Origin: Gleimia europaea ACS-120-V-Col10b
Lineage (GTDB): Bacteria > Actinomycetota > Actinomycetes > Actinomycetales > Actinomycetaceae
Direction: 5' to 3'
Length of the DNA stretch: 64,000 bases
Assembly: GCF_000411155.1 (NCBI RefSeq)
Contig: NZ_KE150266.1
Span: 1,513,710 to 1,577,709 of the forward strand
The translations under genes and the position numbers were made by a program. Numbering within the stretch: the first letter of the stretch is position 1; each line of letters opens with the position of its first letter. The notes beneath the pieces were generated by a model. That model had not been told where the DNA came from, ran no database searches, and was given only the letters and a program-made list of their open reading frames with translations. Positions 9,504-18,317 of this stretch are shown here, in pieces.

Positions 9504-10310
9504 CTAAATCACGTGCACGTCACTACAGTACTTGCGCAGGTTCGCAACGTCCCCGGGGCGGGTATGGCTGGTTGTGTAGATAGTAGTGAACTCATCGAGT
9601 GACGCGGTGCGCTGCCAGGCGGCGCGCGAGAACTTGTTGTGATCTAGCATCAACACCTTGCGTTGCGATGCCTGCAGTATCGCTCGCTTCATGTTCACCA
9701 CGAAGTCTTTCGGGTTGTAGATCGCACCTGACCAGACGGCCGCATCTGACATGAAGGAGATATCGGCGCGGAAGTCTTTGACCATTTCGTTAGCGTGCGT
9801 TCCGTAGAAGGAGTCCGCCCAGTTTATGTAGTGCCCTCCCAGCAGGATTAGCTGGTGTGAGTGTACTTCGCTAAATTCGCGGGCCACGTGAAGCGAGTTA
9901 GTGATGATGGTGAGCGACTTTACGTGTTTCAAAAGTGGTATCAACGGCACGTTAGTTGTGGAATCATCCAGGATGATCACGTCGCCGGGAGATACGAGTT
10001 TTGCTGCCGCGTGAGCGAGGGCGCGTTTTTCATCCAGCTGGCGTTTAGCTCGCACGGCGGCGGGAAGTTCGGCCGTGGAGGGGGCAACCGCGCGCAAAAA
10101 ACCTTTAGAGCGGATGATGATGCCCTGATTTTCTAACGCTTGTGCGTCCCGGTAGGCGGTGGCGGTAGACACGTGGAGGGCGTTTGCGATCTGCTCAATG
10201 TGGAGCTCGCCCAGCTCAAAAAGCGTGTCGGTAATCCATTCGCGTCGGCTGGGCGGATCTGACCAATCGCTTTGGGTGGGGACCGGCGCTGGCTCAGGTT
10301 TGGTGACCAT
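9504..10310 (-). CDS. DeoR/GlpR-family transcriptional regulator
   Basis: 268 aa if translation starts at the ATG ending at 10310, which has AAGGA seven bases upstream; the frame extends further 5' but without a ribosome-binding site. An N-terminal winged helix-turn-helix (ELHIEQIANALHVSTATAYRDAQAL) is followed by a DeoR sensor domain with LDDSTTNVPLIPLL and TIITNSLHVARE, the phosphosugar-binding signature of this family. It is divergent from the sugar kinase/dehydrogenase/aldolase operon; a perfect 18-bp palindrome lies between them. The simplest reading is a repressor of that operon, released by a sugar phosphate. The effector is unknown. Confidence 0.9.
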   Translation of the reverse strand: MVTKPEPAPVPTQSDWSDPPSRREWITDTLFELGELHIEQIANALHVSTATAYRDAQALENQGIIIRSKGFLRAVAPSTAELPAAVRAKRQLDEKRALAHAAAKLVSPGDVIILDDSTTNVPLIPLLKHVKSLTIITNSLHVAREFSEVHSHQLILLGGHYINWADSFYGTHANEMVKDFRADISFMSDAAVWSGAIYNPKDFVVNMKRAILQASQRKVLMLDHNKFSRAAWQRTASLDEFTTIYTTSHTRPGDVANLRKYCSDVHVI

Positions 10311-10383
10311 GATTAGAATCCTTGCGAAATTAATGTGAGATAACTTCAGAATAGCTGAAACTGACGGCTTTCTTCGCATTAAA

Positions 10384-10401
10384 TTCTCAATATATTGAGA
10401 A
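10384..10401. promoter_or_regulatory. perfect 18-bp palindrome, candidate operator
   Basis: TTCTCAATATATTGAGAA reads identically on both strands. It sits in the divergent gap between the DeoR-type regulator (start 10310) and the kinase gene (start 10492), in AT-rich DNA. A second, shorter inverted repeat (TTCAG-5-CTGAA, 10345-10359) lies closer to the regulator. Position and symmetry fit a binding site for the adjacent regulator; this is inferred, not shown. Confidence 0.6.
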
Positions 10402-10491
10402 AAACTGCAAGTCTATTGATAAAAAGGTGCTTTCATTCTAGCCTGGCTGTGGTGAGCGACATTGGGGTTGCTCGGTTTAGGGAGGATAGCT

Positions 10492-12015
10492 GTGCAAGAA
10501 GTTGTTATCGGCGTGGATGGCGGCACTACAGCAGTAAAGGCTGTGGCATTTGATCTGCACGGAAAAATTTTGGCAACGCATCACGAAGCAGTTCCGGTGC
10601 AGTACGGGGACAACGGTGAAGCTGAGCAGGACATGAATCAGATTTGGGAGGCCGTGGCTACCTGTTTGCGCGAGGTTGCAGGCGAGGTCAAGGACTCTAA
10701 GATCGTTGGTATCGGTCTTACCGGCCAGGGCGATGGTGCATGGCTGATTGATGAGGCCGGCGAGCCGGTACGTCCGGCGGCGAACTGGTTGGATGGGCGC
10801 GCCGCAAAGCGCGTGAAGCAGTGGGACGAGGATGGTCGCGCTGCAAAGGTACTGGAGGTTACGGGTACAACTACGTTTGGTGGCCTGTTCCCGGTATTGA
10901 TCGAGGAGCTGGCGGCCACGCAGCCCGAGGTTGTGGCCCGCGCGGCCACGCATTTGAACTGCAAAGACTGGATCCGGTTTAAGCTCACGGGCGAGCGCTT
11001 AACCGACTACACGGAGGCTTCGCGCTCGTTCTTGGACGTGCGTACAACCGATGGGTTCAGTGAACAACTGGCTAAGGATCTGGGGCTCGAGGAATACGCA
11101 AGGCTGCTACCGCAGATCCGCCGCGCGGACGGCAAGGCAATGCCCCTCAGTGAAGAGGCAGCGCGTGAAACCGGTATTCCTGCGGGTACCCCGGTTGGTG
11201 TTGGCATGATCGATGTTGCGGTAACCGGCATGGGCCTGGGCGCCCTCGAAAATGGTGACTCGTGGCTAATTCTGGGCACCACCGCTTTTGTGGGAACGCT
11301 ACTGCCGTCGGTTAGCGAGCGTCGATCCGACCTGTCGATGGTGCTTGCCACGGGCAATGACAAGCAGGTGCTGGAGTTCATGGCTCCCATGACGGGCACG
11401 CCCAACCTCGACTGGATCCGCAAGGTGCTGGGCTTGGAAGAAAATAGTTGGTCCGAACTGGAAAAGCGTGCCCGCATGTCAAAGCCCGGCGCTTCCGGCG
11501 TGGTGTACCTGCCCTACGCCTCGCCCGGCGGCGAGCGTGCCCCCTTCCTTGACACGAACGCGTCGGCCTCGTGGGCGGGAATGTCGCTCACGTCCAGTAC
11601 CGAAGACATTTTGCGTTCGGTGTACGAGGGCGTGGCGTTCTCTCTCGTCGAGTGCATTAACACGCTCCAGATCCACTCTGACCTGGTGGTCTCTGGCGGC
11701 GGCTTCCGCTCCGACCTCATTTGCGAGATTCTGGCCGATGCCACCGGGCAGACCGTTGTGCGTCAGGATGCGCCCGAGGCTGGCGCTCGCGGAGCCGCAG
11801 TGTTGGCGCTGGTATCCGCCGGTCGTTTTGACACCGTAGAGGAAGCATCGGAGGCTCTACGCACCTCGCTAGAGACCTTCGAGCCGGACCCGGTGAAGTA
11901 CGAGATGTACAAGAAATCACATGAAGTGTTCGTTAAGACGCGTCAGGCTTTGCAGCCGGTGTGGCCGGAAATGCGCGAGCTGCGTCGCAGCGGTGGGGAA
12001 AGGAGCGAGGCGTGA
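10492..12015 (+). CDS. FGGY-family carbohydrate kinase
   Basis: 507 aa from GTG at 10492, which is preceded by GGGAGG; a longer frame from 10462 lacks a site. The N-terminal phosphate-binding motif is VIGVDGGTTAVKAVAFD, followed by GLTGQGDGAWLID and AANWLDGRA; the C-terminal lobe has GTTAFVG, YLPYASPGGERAPFLD and VVSGGGFRSDLICEILAD, all FGGY hallmarks. It should phosphorylate a pentulose, hexulose or related polyol. Its stop overlaps the start of a 2-hydroxyacid dehydrogenase gene (GTGA), and a class II aldolase gene follows, so the three form one operon. No transporter gene is adjacent. The substrate cannot be read from the sequence. Confidence 0.92.
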   Translation: MQEVVIGVDGGTTAVKAVAFDLHGKILATHHEAVPVQYGDNGEAEQDMNQIWEAVATCLREVAGEVKDSKIVGIGLTGQGDGAWLIDEAGEPVRPAANWLDGRAAKRVKQWDEDGRAAKVLEVTGTTTFGGLFPVLIEELAATQPEVVARAATHLNCKDWIRFKLTGERLTDYTEASRSFLDVRTTDGFSEQLAKDLGLEEYARLLPQIRRADGKAMPLSEEAARETGIPAGTPVGVGMIDVAVTGMGLGALENGDSWLILGTTAFVGTLLPSVSERRSDLSMVLATGNDKQVLEFMAPMTGTPNLDWIRKVLGLEENSWSELEKRARMSKPGASGVVYLPYASPGGERAPFLDTNASASWAGMSLTSSTEDILRSVYEGVAFSLVECINTLQIHSDLVVSGGGFRSDLICEILADATGQTVVRQDAPEAGARGAAVLALVSAGRFDTVEEASEALRTSLETFEPDPVKYEMYKKSHEVFVKTRQALQPVWPEMRELRRSGGERSEA

Positions 12016-13043
12016 AAGTTCTACTCGCATCAGACCAGTTTCTAAGGGACGACATTTTGAAGGAGACGTTGCTAAGAGAGCTTCCTGACGCGGAAGTTTC
12101 TTCGATTGCCTCCACCTGGCCCGTGCCCCCATTCCATGACGTGGGTGAGGTTCGTGAAGCCCTCGGTGACGAGGACGAACTAATCGAAGCTCTGCAGGGC
12201 GTTGACGTAGCGTTTTCACACACGTTTCCGTTTACCGAAAAAGTGATCTCGTCTTGCCCTGACCTCAAGATGATCACGATTTGTAGAGGCGGGCCGGTAA
12301 ACGTAAACATTGACGCCGCAACTAAACACGGGGTGCTCGTCAGCTACGCACCGGGCCGCAACGCGGTAGCAACCGCGGAGCACACGGTTGCGCTGATTCT
12401 CGCTGCTGCTCGTCAGATCGCGCAGCGCCACATGGAGGTTGTGGGCGGCCAGTGGAGGTCGGACTACTACATTTTCGACAACGTTGGGCCCGAGATCGGA
12501 TCTTCTACCGTTGGCGTGATTGGCTACGGCAACGTCGGTAGGCGAGTGGCCAACATTATTGCCGCATTTGGGGGCAGGGTGCTGGTTTATGATCCGTGGA
12601 CTAAGGATCGCAGCGGCGCGGACAATATCGAGTTCGTGGACGATCTTGAGGATCTGCTCAAGGCCGCGAATATCGTTACGCTTCACGTGCGCGAATCAAA
12701 GGAAAACACGCGCATGATGAACGCGGAAAAGTTTGCGCTCATGCCGGAAAGCTCGATTTTTATCAACGCTGCCCGTGGAACGCTTGTTGATTACGACGAC
12801 CTTGCGGATGCGTTAGATTCTGGCCACCTGTTCGCAGCGGCGCTCGACTGCTTGCCAGAAGAGCCCCTGCCTGCCGATCACAGGTTGCTTAAGACGCCCG
12901 GTATCACGTTCACCCCGCACCTTGCGGGCGCGTCCAAGAATGCCTCAATCCTTGCCGCCAAGATCGGTGCCGCAGACATCGCCGCATTTGCGCGCGGCGA
13001 AACCCCCGCCCATGTTGCTAACCCGGATGTTCTCAGAAAGTAG
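12012..13043 (+). CDS. D-isomer-specific 2-hydroxyacid dehydrogenase
   Basis: 343 aa, starting at the GTG that overlaps the kinase stop (AAAGGAG lies just upstream). It has the phosphoglycerate-dehydrogenase-type NAD fold (VGVIGYGNVGRRVANII, residues about 171-187) and the catalytic set: Arg within INAARGTLVDYDDL, Glu in the DCLPEEPLP segment, and His in FTPHLAGASKNA. The upstream ICRGGPVNVNIDAATKHGV segment matches the substrate-domain core of this family. It would interconvert a 2-keto acid and a D-2-hydroxy acid using NAD(H). In this operon it probably acts before or after the kinase on a sugar-derived acid; the actual substrate is unknown. Confidence 0.9.
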   Translation: MKVLLASDQFLRDDILKETLLRELPDAEVSSIASTWPVPPFHDVGEVREALGDEDELIEALQGVDVAFSHTFPFTEKVISSCPDLKMITICRGGPVNVNIDAATKHGVLVSYAPGRNAVATAEHTVALILAAARQIAQRHMEVVGGQWRSDYYIFDNVGPEIGSSTVGVIGYGNVGRRVANIIAAFGGRVLVYDPWTKDRSGADNIEFVDDLEDLLKAANIVTLHVRESKENTRMMNAEKFALMPESSIFINAARGTLVDYDDLADALDSGHLFAAALDCLPEEPLPADHRLLKTPGITFTPHLAGASKNASILAAKIGAADIAAFARGETPAHVANPDVLRK

Positions 13044-13049
13044 GAAACC

Positions 13050-13703
13050 ATGCTTCTAGCAGAAGTACGCCAAGAAATCGTAGAAACCTGCCTGTTCATG
13101 CAGGCCGAGAAACTAATTGTGGGCACCGCCGGAAACGTTTCCGTGCGAGTGGGTAACCTCGTTGCCATCTCGCCCTCCGGTGTGCCGTATGAAGAAATGA
13201 CCGCCGCAGACGTCGTAGTCACCGACATGGAGGGCAACATCGTAGACGGTAAACTCAAGCCGTCTTCGGAACTGCCCCTGCACCTAAACATTTACAAGTC
13301 CACGGACGCGCTGGCCGTTACCCACAACCATGCTCCGGCCTCCACCGCACTGGGGTTGGTGGTTGACGAGATCCCCACATCGCACTATTACAGCGCGATG
13401 TTTGGCGGCGCTATCCGCGTGGCACCCTACGCGGGCTTCGGCTCTAACGATCTGGCAATCAATGTAACTAAGGCGCTGGAGGGGCGCACTGCGGCGCTTA
13501 TGAAGAACCACGGTGCTATCACCATTGGCCCCACCTTGAAGAAGGCGGTCAACGGTTTGCCACTACTGGAATACATCTGCGAGATTCAACTGCGAGCACT
13601 CTCAACGGGCCTGCCCGTGGCGCTACTCTCTGATGAACAGATGCACGATGCCGGAGTCGGCATGGCGGATTACGGCAAGCAGCCCGCGCGCGACAAGGAC
13701 TAG
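13050..13703 (+). CDS. class II aldolase/adducin-family protein (fuculose-phosphate aldolase-like)
   Basis: 217 aa, the usual size of FucA/AraD-type enzymes. Motifs in order: GTAGNVSVR (phosphate-binding loop), SPSGVPYEEM, SSELPLHLNIY (catalytic Glu), THNHAPASTALG (two of the zinc-binding His) and MKNHGAITIG (third zinc-binding His). It should cleave a ketose phosphate to dihydroxyacetone phosphate and an aldehyde, or epimerise a pentulose phosphate. ATG at 13050 follows TAGGAAACC, 6 bp after the dehydrogenase stop. It closes the three-gene operon and is followed by a strong bidirectional terminator. Confidence 0.9.
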   Translation: MLLAEVRQEIVETCLFMQAEKLIVGTAGNVSVRVGNLVAISPSGVPYEEMTAADVVVTDMEGNIVDGKLKPSSELPLHLNIYKSTDALAVTHNHAPASTALGLVVDEIPTSHYYSAMFGGAIRVAPYAGFGSNDLAINVTKALEGRTAALMKNHGAITIGPTLKKAVNGLPLLEYICEIQLRALSTGLPVALLSDEQMHDAGVGMADYGKQPARDKD

Positions 13704-13748
13704 CTGACTAAGCTTAAACGCTGCCAATTAGTGTCCAGTTGAAATGGG

Positions 13749-13776
13749 ACGCGGCCCCGATTTCTCGGGGCCGCGT
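13749..13776. terminator. bidirectional rho-independent terminator
   Basis: ACGCGGCCCCGA, loop TTTC, TCGGGGCCGCGT: a perfect 12-bp stem with a 4-nt loop, between the convergent aldolase (stop 13703) and glpC (stop 13800). T-rich sequence follows on the plus strand. Confidence 0.85.
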
Positions 13777-13799
13777 ATTTAATTTAGTGTGGGATCTGG

Positions 13800-15083
13800 C
13801 TACTTCTGTGCTGCGGCAGAGGCGTCAATCGCGCCTTCCAGCAGATCGTCAGATAGGCCGTATGCCCAGTGCAGAAGCGAAACCGGGTGAATCATCTTTG
13901 CACCGGATCCCTTTGCCAGCTGCCAGCGGCACGTTTCCGTGTCACAAGCGGCGAGGTCGGGGTTGTTGCGGCGAATGAAGTCGAACACGGGCTTGCCAAC
14001 AGCTTCAGCAATCTCACGCTTCTCTGACTTCATACCATACGTGCCCGCGATGCCACAGCAAGGCTGGTTCGATTCCACTACCTTGACGCCCGGGACGAGC
14101 TCCATGAGCTCCACGGCCGGCATGCCCATAGCCTGGCTCTTCACCTGGCAGGGCTGGTGGTAAGGAATCGTCATATCGAGGTGGCGCAGGTTCTCCACCG
14201 GAAGCTCACCCTTGTAGTAGAGGTCAAGCAGGAACTCCGACGTCTCCACGGTGCGCACTGAAACGTCTTCTAGGCGCGGATCATCCACCCCCATGATTTC
14301 CTTCGCTTCATGCTTCAACATGCCTGCGCAGGAACCGGAGGAGGACACGATGGTGAGGTCTTTGCCTTCAGAAAGAAGGGCGTCACAAAGGCGTAGCACC
14401 TTCTTGGTTGCACCGCCGAAAATACCGTTCGACTGCTCAGCTAGGCCGCAGCATCCCTGCTTCGGCACTAGGACCTCATAGCCGAGATGCTCAAGTAGCT
14501 CAATGGTGTGCTTTGAGGTTTGAACCTCGAAGTAGCCACCTGCACAACCGTGGAAGAACACGATCGGGCCGCGCGGTGCAGGGCCAGCCGGAGCCTTACG
14601 CCTCTTCAACCATCCACGGAGGGACTGGTTGTGCGCGGTTGGCATAGGAGCTCCCTCAGAAACGCCAACCACAGCGGAAACGACCTTACGCAGTGGCTTG
14701 ATGCCGAGCGCGGCGTTCGCAACCGGGGCGAACGGGGTCATTACCTTGCCCATGAGATCGGTCTGCGTGATCAAGCGGTCGCGAACCGGCATGCCATTTT
14801 GTGCCTTCATGACCGCGCGGGCCTGTGCGTTGATCTCTGCGATCTTCACGCCCTGCGGGCAAACCATCGTGCAAATGCCACAACCCGAGCAGTAGTCCAG
14901 GGAGTGGTCTACGGAGTGGCCGTGGCGGAAACGCTCCGCCTGCGGGCCCACAAACTTAGGTCCAGGGAACAGAGGAGTTACGCGGGCCACCGGACACTGC
15001 GTCTCACAGATCGTGCACTTAACGCAGTTGTCAAGGGTTGCACGCGCAAAGTTTTTCTGTGCCTGCTTCAATGGGTCACTCAT
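13800..15083 (-). CDS. glpC: anaerobic glycerol-3-phosphate dehydrogenase subunit C
   Basis: 427 aa. Two [4Fe-4S] ferredoxin motifs near the N-terminus (CVKCTICETQCP and CSGCGICTMVCP) are followed by two cysteine-rich CCG domains (FFHGCAGGY with PKQGCCGLAEQ, and PYHQPCQVKSQ with NQPCCGIAGTYG). In GlpABC this subunit passes electrons from the catalytic GlpA/GlpB pair to membrane quinones. Its ATG overlaps the glpB stop by one base (TAATG), and it is the last gene of the glpABC operon, ending at the shared terminator. Confidence 0.95.
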   Translation of the reverse strand: MSDPLKQAQKNFARATLDNCVKCTICETQCPVARVTPLFPGPKFVGPQAERFRHGHSVDHSLDYCSGCGICTMVCPQGVKIAEINAQARAVMKAQNGMPVRDRLITQTDLMGKVMTPFAPVANAALGIKPLRKVVSAVVGVSEGAPMPTAHNQSLRGWLKRRKAPAGPAPRGPIVFFHGCAGGYFEVQTSKHTIELLEHLGYEVLVPKQGCCGLAEQSNGIFGGATKKVLRLCDALLSEGKDLTIVSSSGSCAGMLKHEAKEIMGVDDPRLEDVSVRTVETSEFLLDLYYKGELPVENLRHLDMTIPYHQPCQVKSQAMGMPAVELMELVPGVKVVESNQPCCGIAGTYGMKSEKREIAEAVGKPVFDFIRRNNPDLAACDTETCRWQLAKGSGAKMIHPVSLLHWAYGLSDDLLEGAIDASAAAQK

Positions 15084-16342
15084 TACTTACCTCCGAGAAT
15101 CGAATCGGTTGCCCGAATCATCGAACCAAGAGCGATGCCTTCGCCCGACTTCTCTCGCCAACGCTTAGCGCCAGCAATCGTTCCACCAATAACGCGTACG
15201 TTGTCGTAAACAACCTTGCCGTCGCGGTCCAGCGGCTTCATCTCGCCATCAACCGCAACACCCACCTTGAACAGGTTCTGTTCCTCGCCCCAGTAATTAC
15301 CGTGAATGAGGTCGGGCAGTTCCCCGCCCGTCACAGGCAACCCAAGTGCGCGTTCAAAAATCTTGCCGTAAGAATCCAGCGTGAGGGCACCGGACTCGAA
15401 ACCGCCGCCCGCGAGGACGACGTTGTCGCAAGCAATCTCGCGGCCGCCGCCAGCACTGTCGGTGATCACGTGGGTGACGCGCTTACCATCCGTTTTCACA
15501 CCGGTAACTTCAGCGCCGAGCATCAGGCGAACGCGCAGATCCTTAACCCGCTGCGTGAGCTTCTGATTCAGCCTCATGCCGGGAACCGACGGAGGCTGCA
15601 AAGCGATCTCAAACACCGGGTGTCCAAGGAGTTCACGGAACTGCTTCCACACGCCCTCACCGTTTACGCCGAGGACGGCGGGAAGGGCTACGACCTCACC
15701 ATCTTCCACATGTGGGCGGATGGCGTCAGCAAGCTTGCGGAGCAAAACCGGATCTTCAAGTGCGCGTGCAAACGCTAGCGCATTCGAATCGACTTCGCCT
15801 TCGCGAACCTCGAAGTCCAGTATCAGCGTGCGTGCCTTGATCGGTTGGCCGTCAATCTCTTGGCGCTCCAAGTTGCCCACCACAAACTCTGGGAAGAAGT
15901 CCTTCATTTGTTTGAAGCCAACCACCAGGTAGCGTTTACCCGGCTCGATCGCGCCCTCCATCATCGATGGCTGAACAATGCAGGTGGGGCGCATAGCGCC
16001 AATAGCTGAGGGGAGCAGGACGTTCTTCTCGACGTCACCAACCAGCAGGCCTTCGCCCACCTGGTCCATCATGAACTTAACGCCCTCACGAACAGCATCC
16101 CCGCCAATGATGGAGTACGGGTGATCTCCTTCCGGGGTGCCCTTTTCGAACTTGTTTTCCGCGATCGTTTCTAGTGGCTTTTCGAGGCGATCCGGGGCGT
16201 AGCCAAGAACGTCGATCGTGCCCTGGGAAAGTTGCAGGCCGCCGATGCCTTTCGTGGCCAAAATAACGGGTTCGCCGGCCTCGCGAAGCCGGATCGCTGC
16301 GGTAAGTCCCGCGATACCCGCACCAATAACTACTGTCGTCAT
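15083..16342 (-). CDS. glpB: anaerobic glycerol-3-phosphate dehydrogenase subunit B
   Basis: 419 aa flavoprotein subunit. The N-terminal FAD-binding motif is VVIGAGIAGLTAAIRLREAG, followed by GGLQLSQGTIDVLGY, which is diagnostic of GlpB. Near the C-terminus RVIGGTIAGAKRWREKSGEG closes the fold. ATG at 16342 overlaps the glpA stop by 4 nt and the gene overlaps glpC by 1 nt, so the three subunits are made in fixed order. It works in anaerobic or microaerobic growth on glycerol 3-phosphate. Confidence 0.95.
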   Translation of the reverse strand: MTTVVIGAGIAGLTAAIRLREAGEPVILATKGIGGLQLSQGTIDVLGYAPDRLEKPLETIAENKFEKGTPEGDHPYSIIGGDAVREGVKFMMDQVGEGLLVGDVEKNVLLPSAIGAMRPTCIVQPSMMEGAIEPGKRYLVVGFKQMKDFFPEFVVGNLERQEIDGQPIKARTLILDFEVREGEVDSNALAFARALEDPVLLRKLADAIRPHVEDGEVVALPAVLGVNGEGVWKQFRELLGHPVFEIALQPPSVPGMRLNQKLTQRVKDLRVRLMLGAEVTGVKTDGKRVTHVITDSAGGGREIACDNVVLAGGGFESGALTLDSYGKIFERALGLPVTGGELPDLIHGNYWGEEQNLFKVGVAVDGEMKPLDRDGKVVYDNVRVIGGTIAGAKRWREKSGEGIALGSMIRATDSILGGK

Positions 16343-17928
16343 CGCACTGCCTTACTGTTGTTGGAATCGTCCGCCGAGGGAAGGTGCTCAATGTCGTAAA
16401 TGCCCTGGAAGATCCAGTCATCAAGCGCCGTTTGACGAGTCTGACGCCCGTACAGGATCGGCCACAAACCAATCCACCTGTTCTTCAGGAACAAGCGCAT
16501 GAGTTCCGTAGCTTGAGCTGCATCACCACGCCCCATCTGCTGGGTAATGCCCGCAGCGCGCATCGAGCAGAAGCCGCCCTGGCACGGGCCCATGCCCAGG
16601 CGAAGCTGACGACGCAAATCGTCAAACGTTGCATCCGGTTGCGCCTCGAGGAGGGCTTCAAACATCTTGCGGTTCATGAGCTCACACTCACAAACGATCT
16701 GCTCATCAAAGCGGTCATCTTCACGCTCTTCGAGACGGTGAGTGACCTCGTAGTTGTGACCGCGTTCCGTTCCCGGCATGATCTCTTCTGCCGTGCGGCA
16801 GGGGCGCCAATCGTCCATCTGGCGGCACATCACGTCAACAACGTTCTTCGCCATCAAACGGTAAGTGGTGAGCTTGCCGCCAGCAATAGTGAGCAGGCCG
16901 CCAATACCGTCACGCGTGGAGTGGTCGATGATCGACATGGTGCGCGACATGTGGCGCGTATCCGAAGCATCCACGCGGCTATCCCTAATGAGCGGACGAG
17001 CACCCGCCCACGCGTGAACCGCGCGAGCCTCGCGGAAGCCGGGAATAAGAGCTTCGCCAGCATCCAGCATCTGCTGAACCTCGTTGCGAGGAATCTCGAG
17101 ATGGTCCGGATCTTCCACCTTCACATCCGTCGTACCGATAATCGAAACCGTGTGCACCGGAACGATAATGTCACCATCGGAGGGGTAGATACAGCGGTTC
17201 ACAACCTGGTTAACCAGGCGGTGGTTCATAGCGATCATGATGCCGCGGCCCGGAACAACGTCCACGCCGTGTGCGCCGGCCATCGCTGCGATCTGACCAG
17301 ACCAGGGGCCACCAGCGTTGATCACGAACTTACAGTTGATACGAACATCCTCGCCGGTCTTGGTGCCGTGTGCGTGAACTGCGATCACCTGGTTGTATGC
17401 GGTCTCAATCTTCTCTACGCGGTGGTAGGTGAGAACCTCACCGCCGTATTTCTTTGCGGAACGGATTGCGCCCCACAGCATCGCCCATCCATCAACCGTC
17501 TTGTCCTTCACCTTGAATGCGCGGAGCATATCCGGGTTTAGACGGGGCTCTTGTGCAAGTGCTTCGGATGGCTCGATTTCTTCTGCCCACACGCCGGTAG
17601 CTTTAGCGCCGGCAAGGAACTTGTCACCAAACTCGGGATCATCCTCGGGCGTCACGATAAAGAGGCCGCCCGTGTCCTCAACCGCGTCTGGGTGCAGGTT
17701 CGCAATAATCTCGTTTTCTTCCGCACACTCGGCTGCCGAAATGGGGTCTGATACGACGTATCGGCCACCGGAGTGGAGGAGTCCGTGGTAACGGCCCGTG
17801 GTGCCCTGACCAATATCGGCGCGTTCTACTAAAACCGCTTTGAAACCACGCATAACGAGGTCCCTCAGCACGCCGACACCGGTTGCTCCACCACCGATAA
17901 CAACGACTTCTGTGTCGAGTTTCTTCAT
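16339..17928 (-). CDS. glpA: anaerobic glycerol-3-phosphate dehydrogenase subunit A
   Basis: 529 aa catalytic FAD subunit, oxidising glycerol 3-phosphate to dihydroxyacetone phosphate. The N-terminus has VVVIGGGATGVGVLRDL (residues about 7-23) and TTGRYHGLLHSGGRY, the conserved GlpA/GlpD segment; GGLLTIAGGKLTTYRLMA closes the FAD domain. A C-terminal BFD-like [2Fe-2S] domain (CECELMNRKMF and MGPCQGGFCSMR) is what separates GlpA from aerobic GlpD. ATG ends at 17928 and is preceded by AGGAGTG. It is the first gene of glpABC, with its own upstream region of about 335 bp separating it from the glpK terminator. Confidence 0.96.
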   Translation of the reverse strand: MKKLDTEVVVIGGGATGVGVLRDLVMRGFKAVLVERADIGQGTTGRYHGLLHSGGRYVVSDPISAAECAEENEIIANLHPDAVEDTGGLFIVTPEDDPEFGDKFLAGAKATGVWAEEIEPSEALAQEPRLNPDMLRAFKVKDKTVDGWAMLWGAIRSAKKYGGEVLTYHRVEKIETAYNQVIAVHAHGTKTGEDVRINCKFVINAGGPWSGQIAAMAGAHGVDVVPGRGIMIAMNHRLVNQVVNRCIYPSDGDIIVPVHTVSIIGTTDVKVEDPDHLEIPRNEVQQMLDAGEALIPGFREARAVHAWAGARPLIRDSRVDASDTRHMSRTMSIIDHSTRDGIGGLLTIAGGKLTTYRLMAKNVVDVMCRQMDDWRPCRTAEEIMPGTERGHNYEVTHRLEEREDDRFDEQIVCECELMNRKMFEALLEAQPDATFDDLRRQLRLGMGPCQGGFCSMRAAGITQQMGRGDAAQATELMRLFLKNRWIGLWPILYGRQTRQTALDDWIFQGIYDIEHLPSADDSNNSKAVR

Positions 17929-18264
17929 TGATCACTCCTGGTCATCAGGGAGTGGCCGCACCCGCAGCCACTCATCACACCTCCAGGCTAGGACGAAAAA
18001 CTTTCCCGAATTGCAGATTTTCGGATTCCCAATTCTGGGCATGCCCGCTGAAAATATGTGCAGATGTGTTTTAGTGTTTTCCTTGTGTTTACGCGGATTT
18101 TTAACTTGGGTGAATAAGGTTCAGTACAAGCGAGTGTTACTTTGGTGTTCCCGTTTGCACGTTTGTGAACACTTGAAGATGCGCATTTAAGAAACAGGCT
18201 ACTTAGGTAAATGGTGATGACCATCTCTTGACAGAGCAAAATAAAACCAGCTCGAACGAATGTG
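17929..18264 (-). promoter_or_regulatory. glpABC upstream region with an inverted repeat
   Basis: 336 bp, no gene. It is AT-richer than the neighbours. GTGTTC (18145-18150) and GAACAC (18167-18172) form a perfect 6-bp inverted repeat with a 16-bp spacer; inside the spacer is TTTGCAC (18154-18160), the same half-site that occurs upstream of glpK. This suggests common control of glpABC and glpK by the nearby SorC-type regulator. No promoter hexamers can be assigned with confidence. Confidence 0.45.
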
Positions 18265-18306
18265 CAAGTAGTTGTGGCCCCGAAAAATCGGGGCCACAAC
18301 TACTTG
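18265..18306 (-). terminator. long hairpin terminator after glpK
   Basis: Arms CAAGTAGTTGTGGCCCCGA (18265-18283) and its exact complement (18288-18306) enclose AAAA: a perfect 19-bp stem, unusually long. It lies 11 bp beyond the glpK stop. Read on the minus strand it is followed by a T-rich stretch (GGTTTTATTTTG) further downstream. It should insulate glpABC from glpK transcription. Confidence 0.85.
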
Positions 18307-18317
18307 GAAACTAGGAG

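Noticed and set aside
16384..17541. Long open frame antisense to glpA (385 codons)
   Set aside because: A shadow of glpA caused by GC-rich third positions; sequence is His/Asn/Val-rich without recognisable domain.
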